Shown here in pieces: positions 56,439 through 64,000 of a DNA stretch of 64,000 nucleotides. This DNA is from Flammeovirga pacifica. GTDB taxonomy: Bacteria > Bacteroidota > Bacteroidia > Cytophagales > Flammeovirgaceae. How positions within the stretch are numbered: position 1 is the stretch's first letter; every line of letters starts with the position of its first letter. The translations under genes were made by a program, and so were the position numbers. Location: positions 2,717,285 to 2,781,284 of the forward strand of contig NZ_JRYR02000001.1 of assembly GCF_000807855.2 (NCBI RefSeq), given 5' to 3'. A model generated the notes under the pieces. It was not told the DNA's origin. It ran no database searches and was given only the letters and a program-made list of their open reading frames with translations.

Positions 56439-58850
56439 ATGTACTTAAAAACGATTAAAGCACTCTGGATCCTCTTTATTGTAGGTATTATATCTATTAT
56501 ATTCTTTGGAGTATCTCTTAAAAACAACTGGTTTAACCTTTATGGTAAATTACCTGACCCTAGTGTATTAGAAAACCCTGATCGTAATGAAGCATCAGAA
56601 TTATACTCTGCGGATGGTGAACTCCTAGGTAAATATTTCCGTGAAAACAGGAAAAAAGTAGAATTTGAAGAATTATCTGAAGATTTGAAAAACGCTTTAG
56701 AAGCTTCTGAAGATGTTCGTTTTTATGAACATTCTGGTATCGACTTTAAAGCAACTCTAGCAGTACCTTACTATTTAGGTAAATACATTTTAGCCGGAGG
56801 TAAAAAACGTGGTTCATCTACTATCACGCAACAATTGGCTAAAAACCTTTTCAAAATCCGTCGTGATGAAGACCTAGAAGGACGCCTTTCTAATGTTAAA
56901 GGTATCAATCTAGTAATCAATAAGTTTAAAGAATGGATTGTTGCTGTAGAATTGGAAACAGCATATACAAAAAGAGAAATCTTAACTATGTATTTAAATA
57001 CTGTTGATTTCGGATCAAACTCTTTTGGTATTCATACTGCGGCTCAAACATTTTTTGCTACTACTCCTGATAGTCTGAACATTCCCCAGTCAGCTTTATT
57101 GGTAGGTATCTTACAAGCTCCTTCGTTTTTTAGCCCTGTATACAATCCAGATCGTGCAATTACTGTTCGTAATAATGTAATTGCTCAGATGGCAAAATAT
57201 AACTTTATTTCAGAAGCAGACAGAGATAAATATATCATTACAGATTTAAACCTTGAATATAATGTAGAGAACCATAACAAAGGTTTGGCTCCTTACTTTA
57301 GAGCAGAGGTTGTAAAAGATATTCAACGTTTCTGTAGAGAAAAAGGACTTGACCTTTACGGTGATGGTCTAAAAATATATTCTACTATTGATTCTAGAGT
57401 ACAAAGATATGCTGAAGCTGCTATCGAGAAACATATGATCGAGCAGCAAACATTATTTGATGAACACTGGAAAGGAGAAGGTGATCCTTGGAGAGATAGA
57501 GAAGGCGAGGTTATTCCTAACTTTTTACCAATGTCTATTCGTAGAACTCCAGTTTATAAATCGTTAAGATCTCAATATGCTGGTGACTCATTAAAAATTG
57601 ACAAAGCATTAAAGGTGAAGAAGAAAATGAGAGTATTCTCATGGAACAGCCCGAACTACGAAAAAGATACCGTAATGAGTTCGTATGATTCTCTTCGCTA
57701 TTATAAAATGTTCTTACAAGTAGGTATGATGTCTATGGAACCTAAGACAGGTAATATAAAAGCTTGGGTTGGTGGTATCAATTATAAATACTTTAAGTAC
57801 GATCACGTTCGTTTAGGTTACAGACAACCTGGTTCTACATTTAAGCCTTTCCTATATGCTAAAGCGTTAGAAGATCGTTTCCAACCTTGTTCTCCTGTTA
57901 CTGATTTGCCTATCACTTTTACGGCAGAGGAAGCAATGGCTGACAAACCTTGGACACCAAAAAATGCTGATAGCTATAGTGGTAAAACTTATACTTTAAG
58001 ACAAGCAATGTCTCGTTCTATCAACACTGCTGCAGCTTACTTAGTAAAAGAATTAGGTGCTCCTAACCTGTCAAGATATGCCCGTGATAAATTTGGTTTC
58101 AAATTCATTAGAGATAAAATGTTTAATTACATGGTTTCTGATGATGATAGAAAACGAGGAATCACAGGATATGATAAAAAACCAATTGCAGGTGTTCCAT
58201 CACTTTGTTTAGGAACGGAAGATGTTTCTGTTTACGAAATGGTTACTGCTTATTCTGTCTTCATTAATAAAGGAACTTGGACTGAACCACAATTCTTGAC
58301 TCGTATAGAAGATAAATACGGTAAGGTATTAAAAGAATTTACTCCTAAAAAAGAAGAAGTGCTTAACGAAAAGACTGCTTGGTTAATGACTTACATGTTA
58401 AGAGGTACGTCTGAAGAATCTGGAGGTACAGCTTTACGTTTAAATCGTTATAAATTCAAACACAATAGTCACGTAGCTGGTAAAACAGGTACAACAGCCA
58501 ATTTCTCAGATGCTTGGTTTATGGGCTTCACTAACGATTTAGTTACTGGTGTTTGGTGTGGAGCTGAAGATCGTTCGGTGCACTTTAGAAGTATTAAATA
58601 CGGACAAGGAGCTAGACAAGCCTTACCTGCATTTGCCTATTTTATGGAAGATGTATATGAGGATAAAAAATTATGTAAAGAATTAAATTATTATAAAGGA
58701 TTCTTCCCTGAACCTTCTATGAGTTTAGGTGTAGAATTAGACTGTAGCAAATACAATCCAGATGTTTTTGGAGAGTTTGGAGCAGAACCTGATTCTACTT
58801 TAGAAGAACAATACGAAGCTCCTACAGAAGTTGGAGATGGTATTTTGTAA
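56439..58850 (+). CDS. Class A penicillin-binding protein (PBP1A type)
   Basis: 803 residues. One N-terminal membrane helix (about 8-28), a GT51 glycosyltransferase domain (about 55-250) with the catalytic Glu in EDVRFYEHSGID and GSSTITQQLAKNLF, then a transpeptidase domain with SxxK in PGSTFKPF, SxN in SRSINTAA and KTG in AGKTGTTANFSDAWFMG. It polymerises and cross-links peptidoglycan. Neighbours (SprE, bactofilin, M23) are also envelope genes. A terminator follows. Confidence 0.95.
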   Translation: MYLKTIKALWILFIVGIISIIFFGVSLKNNWFNLYGKLPDPSVLENPDRNEASELYSADGELLGKYFRENRKKVEFEELSEDLKNALEASEDVRFYEHSGIDFKATLAVPYYLGKYILAGGKKRGSSTITQQLAKNLFKIRRDEDLEGRLSNVKGINLVINKFKEWIVAVELETAYTKREILTMYLNTVDFGSNSFGIHTAAQTFFATTPDSLNIPQSALLVGILQAPSFFSPVYNPDRAITVRNNVIAQMAKYNFISEADRDKYIITDLNLEYNVENHNKGLAPYFRAEVVKDIQRFCREKGLDLYGDGLKIYSTIDSRVQRYAEAAIEKHMIEQQTLFDEHWKGEGDPWRDREGEVIPNFLPMSIRRTPVYKSLRSQYAGDSLKIDKALKVKKKMRVFSWNSPNYEKDTVMSSYDSLRYYKMFLQVGMMSMEPKTGNIKAWVGGINYKYFKYDHVRLGYRQPGSTFKPFLYAKALEDRFQPCSPVTDLPITFTAEEAMADKPWTPKNADSYSGKTYTLRQAMSRSINTAAAYLVKELGAPNLSRYARDKFGFKFIRDKMFNYMVSDDDRKRGITGYDKKPIAGVPSLCLGTEDVSVYEMVTAYSVFINKGTWTEPQFLTRIEDKYGKVLKEFTPKKEEVLNEKTAWLMTYMLRGTSEESGGTALRLNRYKFKHNSHVAGKTGTTANFSDAWFMGFTNDLVTGVWCGAEDRSVHFRSIKYGQGARQALPAFAYFMEDVYEDKKLCKELNYYKGFFPEPSMSLGVELDCSKYNPDVFGEFGAEPDSTLEEQYEAPTEVGDGIL

Positions 58851-58865
58851 TTGAATTCTTTTTCA

Positions 58866-58905
58866 AAAAGCGAGGCAATCATAAATTGTCCTCGCTTTTT
58901 TTTTC
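58866..58905 (+). terminator. Terminator after the PBP1A gene
   Basis: The stem AAAAGCGAGG-CAAT / ATTG-TCCTCGCTTTT, with a bulge, and a long T-run. Confidence 0.85.
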
Positions 58906-58940
58906 TTTTTTTGATGATCAATGTTTAATCATATCAAACA

Positions 58941-59753
58941 ATGGAGTTACGTACGAAAAATAAAATTGATAATAACTTAGAAATTAAAATTGAACCTTTT
59001 CGTTCTGGTATAAGAAAAACTAATCCTCATAAACATCATAAATACATGGAAATTGTGTATTTATTTAAAGGAGAAGGAAGCCATACTATTGATTATGATT
59101 GTTATCAAATCGATCAACCTATCTTATTTTTTATACAAAAGGATCAGATGCATCATTGGGATTTAAAAAGTGATCCTGAAGGGTTTGTCATCATTATGAA
59201 AAAAGGTTTTTTAGATAATAGTACTGATAAAGATTTAATTGATCTAATAGGTGCTTTGAGTCATCACCCTTCCTTGCAAATAAAAGATACGGTTACCATT
59301 AATCAACTGTTTGAGCTTTTGACAAAAGAAGTTAAAGCTATTGGTCCATACCAACAAGGAGTGATTGAAGGTCTATTAAAAGCTTTGTTTTCAAAATTTC
59401 TGTCCGAATCCTCTCCTAAACTAGAGAATCAATCGAATTACTCTTCTACTTTTATTGTTTTTAAAGAGTTGTTGGAAAGTGGAGAAAAAGTTATCAATAG
59501 TGTCAATCACTATGCGGAAGAAATGAACACTACCCCTCAAAATTTAAATACAATAGTAAAGAATGCTTGTGGTATTTCTGCTTCTGCTTTTATAGGTGAA
59601 TACATCATTAAAGAAGCTAAACGTATGCTTCTTTATACCAATATGACAGCAAGTGAGATCGCCTTTCATTTAAATTTTAAAGACTCTTCTCACTTCACAA
59701 GGTACTTTAAAAGGAAAGTGGAAATCACTCCTGTACAGTTTAGAAATGCTTAA
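58941..59753 (+). CDS. AraC-family transcriptional regulator
   Basis: 270 residues. An N-terminal cupin-type sensing domain (about 15-110, HKHHKYMEIVYLFKGEGSHTIDY, DQMHHWDL) and a C-terminal double HTH (about 175-270, NHYAEEMNTTPQNLNTIVKNACGISASAFIGEYIIKEAKRMLLYTNMTASEIAFHLNFKDSSHFTRYFKRKVEITPVQFR). It lies 179 bases upstream of, and parallel to, an outer-membrane receptor gene, with two direct repeats in the gap that fit AraC-type sites. Inference: ligand-dependent activator of that gene. Confidence 0.9.
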   Translation: MELRTKNKIDNNLEIKIEPFRSGIRKTNPHKHHKYMEIVYLFKGEGSHTIDYDCYQIDQPILFFIQKDQMHHWDLKSDPEGFVIIMKKGFLDNSTDKDLIDLIGALSHHPSLQIKDTVTINQLFELLTKEVKAIGPYQQGVIEGLLKALFSKFLSESSPKLENQSNYSSTFIVFKELLESGEKVINSVNHYAEEMNTTPQNLNTIVKNACGISASAFIGEYIIKEAKRMLLYTNMTASEIAFHLNFKDSSHFTRYFKRKVEITPVQFRNA

Positions 59754-59777
59754 CAAAAATCAATACGACCCTTACCC

Positions 59778-59821
59778 TTTCAAAATGTACATTTTTAATC
59801 GTGATCTTTTTCAAATGTACA
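59778..59821 (+). promoter_or_regulatory. Direct repeats AATGTACA, candidate AraC operator
   Basis: TTTCAAAATGTACA (59778-59791) and TTTCAAATGTACA (59809-59821); AATGTACA starts are 30 bases apart, about three helical turns. The second repeat ends just before the expected -33 region of a CAAATTTG -7 box at 59845-59852, the usual place for an AraC activator. Confidence 0.55.
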
Positions 59822-59844
59822 ATTAAGCTATCCGTTATTTTCCT

Positions 59845-59852
59845 CAAATTTG
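59845..59852 (+). promoter_or_regulatory. Candidate -7 box CAAATTTG of the receptor gene
   Basis: One base off TAnnTTTG (CA in place of TA). No -33 TTTG box, as expected of an activator-dependent promoter. Predicted start about 75 bases before the ATG. Confidence 0.4.
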
Positions 59853-59932
59853 CAATGTGATATTAAAATCATTTATCTATTCAAGTGATTTTGACTACTT
59901 AAAATAAACCAATTAAATACTAAACTAATAAA

Positions 59933-62434
59933 ATGAGACTTATCTTATCCTTCATTTTCATGTTTATGAATGTGGCTTTGTATGCTCAAAATTTTCAAAT
60001 TAACGGTCAACTGATCGATAAAGAGAATAATGAAAGCATCCCTTATGCTACTGTTAAACTGTTAGACGCAAAGAATGAAATTATTACATTCAGTAGCTCC
60101 GATTTCGATGGTAATTTTGAACTACCAAAAGTAAAAAAAGGCGATTATCAAATTGAAGTTTCTTTTGTAGGTTATCATACACTAGAAAAATCAATTCAGG
60201 TGGATAATAACATCAACATTGGTTCGATATATCTTTCCCCTAATGTTCAAGAATTAGATGAAATTGTAGTAAAAGACCTAAAAGAAACTGTACAAACCAA
60301 AATTGATAGAAAAGTCTATGATGCTGCAGATTTTGAAACTGCAAGAAGTGGTACAGCTACTGATATGTTGAATAAACTTCCTCAAATTTCTGTATCTCCT
60401 GAAGGAGATGTTTCTGTGCGTGGCACACAAGGATTTATGGTTTATGTCAATGGAAAACCTACACAAATAGATCCTTCTACTCTTCTATCACAAATCTCTG
60501 CAAGTTCTATTGAAAATATTGAGGTCATTACTGTACCTTCTGCAAAATATGATGCACAAGGAAAGGCTGGCATTATCAATATCACCGTAAATAAATCCGA
60601 ATTAGAAGGCACCTCTGTAACTGCTGGTGGTATGATCGGTGGTTCTCCTTGGAGAGATGGTGCAGAACCTGTTCGTGGTGGAGGTAATTTCAATATTACA
60701 CATCAAAAAGATAAATGGACTTTCAATGCTAGTGCTAATTATTTGAGTAGAAATGTAGATGGTCGCCGTGAAGGTGAATCTGAAATCACTCAAAAAGATG
60801 AAAACGGTAACAAAACGGGTACTTACCATATGGATGCTGCAGGTGATCGTCCTGAATGGCATGTTAACTACTCTGCAAACGCTGGTGTAGGGTATGATTT
60901 TAACGACAACACATCTCTAAAAGCTTCTTATTTCTACGGACACAAGAGTAATAAACGTACAGCAAATTATGTATATCATAACTATTACAAAGACTTAGAT
61001 GGTCAGATGATCGACGGGGCTGAAGAATATATTTACAATCCCAATACTCATAATCGTTTTGGTGATTTCCATACAGCGAATTTAGATTTTTTCCATAAGT
61101 TTGATAATCAATCAAAATTAAACTTAGGGTTAGTTTATGAACACTCTATCCTTGGTGATGATTTGGATAACAAAAACCAAGTATATGATAAAGGCACAGA
61201 AACGCCTCAAGAAACTATACTGACACATTACACTCAAACTACTGATCAGCCATTACATGCCATTCGTTTTTCTTTGGATTACGAAAAGCCAATAAGTGAT
61301 AATCAAAGTGTCTCTTTTGGTGTACAGCCTCAATTCCTTACTCAAACAGGTAATTATAATTACGACACTTTAAATCTAAGCAATGGAGCATGGGAACAAC
61401 ATCCTTATTCTAATAGCTATGAATTAAAACGTAATATTTATGCGGGTTATGTTGACTACTCAGCTAGTTTCGGGAAACTAAGCTTAAAAGCTGGTCTGCG
61501 TTTAGAATATACAGATCAAGTGATGACGGTTGGCAATTATGAAGTCTTCCCAATAGTTGATGTACCTGAACAAGATGAATTTGTTGTTCAACAATTAAAT
61601 GCCTTTCCATCATTGAACTTAGATTATGAGTTTAATGAAAATAATAGATTAATTTTTGGGGCAAGTAGACGTATCAACCGTCCACCAACAAAAAGTATGG
61701 CTCCTTTCCTTTATAGAAGACATTTTGAAGTGTATGAAGTAGGTGACCCGACGCTTCAGCCTGAATTTGTTAACCTAGCTGAAATTACTTTTGATAAGAA
61801 AATTGGTAACCAAAACATTGGTTTAACAGCTTTCTATAGAGGAGTAGAAAATGCAGTATTTCGTGTAAATGTAGTCAATGAAGGAGAAAATGTATTGATG
61901 CGATCTTATACCAATGCTGGTGATGATCAATCTTTAGGTTTGGAATTAAACTCTAACTTCAATATTGCTAAAAGAGTGAAATTATTTGTTGGAGGATCCT
62001 TGTATCACTATGCGATAAATGGTTCTATTTATGGCCAAACAATTGATCAAAGCAGCTTAAACTGGAGCTTAAAGTCTACTCTAAATACTGAGCTATCAAA
62101 AACTTTAAGTTTTGTATTTGATATAGATGTTCAATCGGCAACAGTAACAGCTCAAGGACAAAATGATTTATTTTATATGTCAAACATCGCTTTAGTCTAC
62201 AAACCAACTACAATACCTAATTGGACATTTACAGGTAGAGCGAATGACATATTTCAATCCAATATTAAAGGTTTAGATACTACCGGTAAAGATAGAAACT
62301 CAAACGAGAACACATTTTACCAAAGAACAACGTATTATCGATACGGACCGATTGTGGAATTTAGTGTGAATTACACGATGAATGCTAAACCGAAGAAAAA
62401 AGGTAAGAAAACAGAATTTGACAAACAGTTCTAA
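59933..62434 (+). CDS. Outer-membrane TonB-receptor-like barrel with carboxypeptidase-regulatory head
   Basis: 833 residues with a signal peptide (1-19, ending ALYAQ). Order: CarboxypepD_reg-like domain (about 22-100, GQLIDKENNESIPYATVKLLDA), a plug domain (about 120-220, ATDMLNKLPQISVSPEGDVSVRGTQGFMVYVNGKPTQID), and an OMP_b-brl_3-type barrel to the end. It ends in EFDKQF after a lysine-rich tail. No SusD partner is next to it, so it is not a SusC. Such receptors import or respond to large ligands, or act in envelope sensing; the substrate is unknown. It is probably controlled by the AraC protein upstream. Confidence 0.85.
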   Translation: MRLILSFIFMFMNVALYAQNFQINGQLIDKENNESIPYATVKLLDAKNEIITFSSSDFDGNFELPKVKKGDYQIEVSFVGYHTLEKSIQVDNNINIGSIYLSPNVQELDEIVVKDLKETVQTKIDRKVYDAADFETARSGTATDMLNKLPQISVSPEGDVSVRGTQGFMVYVNGKPTQIDPSTLLSQISASSIENIEVITVPSAKYDAQGKAGIINITVNKSELEGTSVTAGGMIGGSPWRDGAEPVRGGGNFNITHQKDKWTFNASANYLSRNVDGRREGESEITQKDENGNKTGTYHMDAAGDRPEWHVNYSANAGVGYDFNDNTSLKASYFYGHKSNKRTANYVYHNYYKDLDGQMIDGAEEYIYNPNTHNRFGDFHTANLDFFHKFDNQSKLNLGLVYEHSILGDDLDNKNQVYDKGTETPQETILTHYTQTTDQPLHAIRFSLDYEKPISDNQSVSFGVQPQFLTQTGNYNYDTLNLSNGAWEQHPYSNSYELKRNIYAGYVDYSASFGKLSLKAGLRLEYTDQVMTVGNYEVFPIVDVPEQDEFVVQQLNAFPSLNLDYEFNENNRLIFGASRRINRPPTKSMAPFLYRRHFEVYEVGDPTLQPEFVNLAEITFDKKIGNQNIGLTAFYRGVENAVFRVNVVNEGENVLMRSYTNAGDDQSLGLELNSNFNIAKRVKLFVGGSLYHYAINGSIYGQTIDQSSLNWSLKSTLNTELSKTLSFVFDIDVQSATVTAQGQNDLFYMSNIALVYKPTTIPNWTFTGRANDIFQSNIKGLDTTGKDRNSNENTFYQRTTYYRYGPIVEFSVNYTMNAKPKKKGKKTEFDKQF

Positions 62435-62491
62435 TCAAGAAATAATTGAATAAGAACTGAAGTGTTATCATCAGTACATGATGAAAAAAGA

Positions 62492-62524
62492 AAAGGCTGT
62501 CACTATAGAAGTGGCAGCCTTTTT
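62492..62524. terminator. Bidirectional terminator between the receptor and T9SS cargo genes
   Basis: The stem AAAGGCTG-CAC/GTG-CAGCCTTT with paired bulge, in between convergent genes, A-run left and T-run right. Confidence 0.8.
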
Positions 62525-62556
62525 ACTGAATTACTTTTCAAACAGGAGAAATAAGT

Positions 62557-64000
62557 CTACTGTTTAATGAATTTCTTAATATATCGTGATCCGTCTTCCA
62601 TATCCATTTGAATGATATATAAACCAGGAGTTAAATCACTAATATCTAACTGATTATTAATTAAATCTACTGAAGATTTTACCGATTGCCCCGTTGTTTT
62701 CATCAAACTTAATTGACCGATATTCTTTTGAGAAGAAAAATAAAGCATATTCCCATTGTTTGGATTAGGATATAAAATTGGTCCTAAAGATTGTATTTCA
62801 TCTTCCAAAGAAGTAATTGAAGCGTCTACCCTAACTGCGTTACTAAACTCAGTCTGTACATTCGTTCCTACGGCAAACATCACTATATCTTTACTTCCTT
62901 CTTCAGCCCATTCTACTTCATGAGGTCCTTCTCCAAAAATAATTGAAGGAGTGGCATCTCCATCCTCTCCAAAATACCAACCAATTAGAGTACTATCGGT
63001 ATCAGAGGTATTAGTAAATGTTACAGGAGAGTTTAAGCCTACTTCATTTTTATCAGAAGTATACCTTAAAGCTGTGATTGAAGGTGTATAATCTACTACC
63101 CTAAAATCATCCATAGCTAAACCTATACCTCCAGATGAATCTTGATTGGCCCCTACAAAGAATAATCTAAAAGCAATTTGTTCACCTTCAAACCCTGCCA
63201 AAGGAATATATTTAGTTACCCATTCATCGTTGGTACTTCCTGTCATCAATGGTAAACCTTCACCTCCCCAGTAATCTTCAGAAGAAAGTTCATTGTGCCA
63301 TGATGGATCTGTAAAACCTCCTAAGTAACGCCATGAACGTCCAAAATCATTCGAAAATTCTACGTACATACCATCAACTTTATCTTTCACATCTTGTTTC
63401 AAATTGAAAGAAAAACGTTGAGTATTAGATGTGGTAGCTGTTGATGCAGGTAAATCAAAAACAGAGGTATATAGATAAAATCCTGATGGTACTCTATAGC
63501 CTGCAGTATCTACTCCTAGAACATAAGCTTTACTTCCAGATGTTGTTCCAGATTTTCCTGCAATGGCAGAATTGCCTAATTCTAGATCTGTTCCTGCTAA
63601 ATTCATTGCATAAAAAAGTAACTCATCTGATTCTAGATCACCACCATCTGCTAGGTCAAATGGAACCGACTTCGTTCCTAAGATTGGAATTGTATCTTTA
63701 TGATTGTTCATTTGATCACCATTGATGTATAATTCTACTTCAAATTCACCTGTAGTATCAACATAAATATGAGTTGGACTTTGATCTGTAGAAGTATTAC
63801 CATCTCCAAAATCCCAGTTGTATGATGTTGCTCCACCAGAATTATACACAAATTGAACCGTACGATTAGTGTATTCTACATCAGAAGTAATATTAAAATC
63901 TGCAGTTGGATCTACTTTAGTCACTCCAAAGTTTCTCACCATAAAACCATCATCAGTATCTTCTATTTGGAAAGCGGCTTCATATCTGTATACAAATCGG
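62557..64000 (-). CDS. T9SS-secreted protein with PKD and MAM-like domains (partial, N-terminus beyond window)
   Basis: The frame is open to the right edge: codons before the Met at 63942 read RFVYRYEAAFQIEDTDDGF, so that Met is internal and the N-terminus is missing. At least 480 residues are seen: a PKD domain (YNWDFGDGNTSTDQSPTHIY), a jelly-roll region of MAM or carbohydrate-binding type (GIGLAMDDFRVVDY), a second PKD-like unit (IGWYFGEDG), and a C-terminal sorting domain (LYPNPNNGNMLYFSS to GLYIIQMDMEDGSRYIKKFIKQ). The missing part may hold a catalytic domain such as a metalloprotease, as is common with these modules, but that cannot be seen. Confidence 0.8.
   Translation of the reverse strand, partial: RFVYRYEAAFQIEDTDDGFMVRNFGVTKVDPTADFNITSDVEYTNRTVQFVYNSGGATSYNWDFGDGNTSTDQSPTHIYVDTTGEFEVELYINGDQMNNHKDTIPILGTKSVPFDLADGGDLESDELLFYAMNLAGTDLELGNSAIAGKSGTTSGSKAYVLGVDTAGYRVPSGFYLYTSVFDLPASTATTSNTQRFSFNLKQDVKDKVDGMYVEFSNDFGRSWRYLGGFTDPSWHNELSSEDYWGGEGLPLMTGSTNDEWVTKYIPLAGFEGEQIAFRLFFVGANQDSSGGIGLAMDDFRVVDYTPSITALRYTSDKNEVGLNSPVTFTNTSDTDSTLIGWYFGEDGDATPSIIFGEGPHEVEWAEEGSKDIVMFAVGTNVQTEFSNAVRVDASITSLEDEIQSLGPILYPNPNNGNMLYFSSQKNIGQLSLMKTTGQSVKSSVDLINNQLDISDLTPGLYIIQMDMEDGSRYIKKFIKQ

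Noticed and set aside
62557-63942. Complete gene starting at the Met at 63942
   Set aside because: The same frame continues without a stop to the window edge, so that Met is internal.

Overview
The window is AT-rich with short coupled intergenic spacings and almost no Shine-Dalgarno sequences. It carries type IX secretion (T9SS) cargo tails, SprE/PorW- and PorE-like proteins, many lipoproteins with Bacteroidetes-style lipoboxes, TAnnTTTG-type -7 boxes and a split ATP synthase operon. Together these point to a gliding marine Bacteroidota of the order Cytophagales; the closest fit I recognise is Flammeovirga, but the genus is an inference. No tRNA, rRNA, CRISPR array, insertion sequence or phage module was seen.

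Layout. 1-4.2 kb (minus strand): an ECF-like sigma factor overlapping a transmembrane CACHE-type Ser/Thr kinase (cut by the left edge), a DUF1989 protein and a small exported protein. 4.2-11 kb: a secreted GH29 alpha-L-fucosidase, a 52-residue lipoprotein, a lysine-rich exported protein, a class III aminotransferase, a HAD phosphatase and a 2-oxoacid dehydrogenase E2. 11-14 kb: three tandem copies of a 130-residue exported protein, each about 1.1 kb apart, behind long leaders holding a sigma-54-like -24/-12 element and, 100 bp further up, a dyad. 14-28 kb: trpA, dapF, a T9SS cargo protein rich in His and Asp, a PorE-like OmpA lipoprotein, a DUF3857/transglutaminase pair (one member without its catalytic Cys), a CoA-binding protein coupled to an HDAC-family deacetylase, a Na/Pi transporter and accA. 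28-37 kb: two outer-membrane barrel proteins, an operon of an exported amidotransferase-like protein, a GT2 and an ECF sigma, then asd and an NhaC-type antiporter.

37-46 kb is the most distinctive accessory block. A TPR/membrane/LuxR-type regulator is divergent from a four-gene set resembling planctomycete clusters: a PSCyt1-DUF1549-LamG-DUF1553 cytochrome lipoprotein, a DUF1501 Tat protein, a Tat beta-propeller and a DUF2231-cytochrome-LRR membrane protein. A large two-armed heptanucleotide repeat lies inside the set, and a smaller version of the same architecture lies at 35.4-35.6 kb.

46-59 kb: the ATP synthase genes atpB-E-F-H-A-G (atpD and atpC are not here) run with an AtpI-like protein, a bactofilin and an M23 peptidase, divergent from sprE/porW and a PBP1A. 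59-64 kb: an AraC regulator and an outer-membrane receptor separated by a pair of direct repeats that make a good operator candidate, then a T9SS cargo protein cut by the right edge.

The best candidates for something undescribed are the triplicated exported protein family with its shared control region, the two-armed heptamer arrays, and the regulated planctomycete-like cytochrome set.
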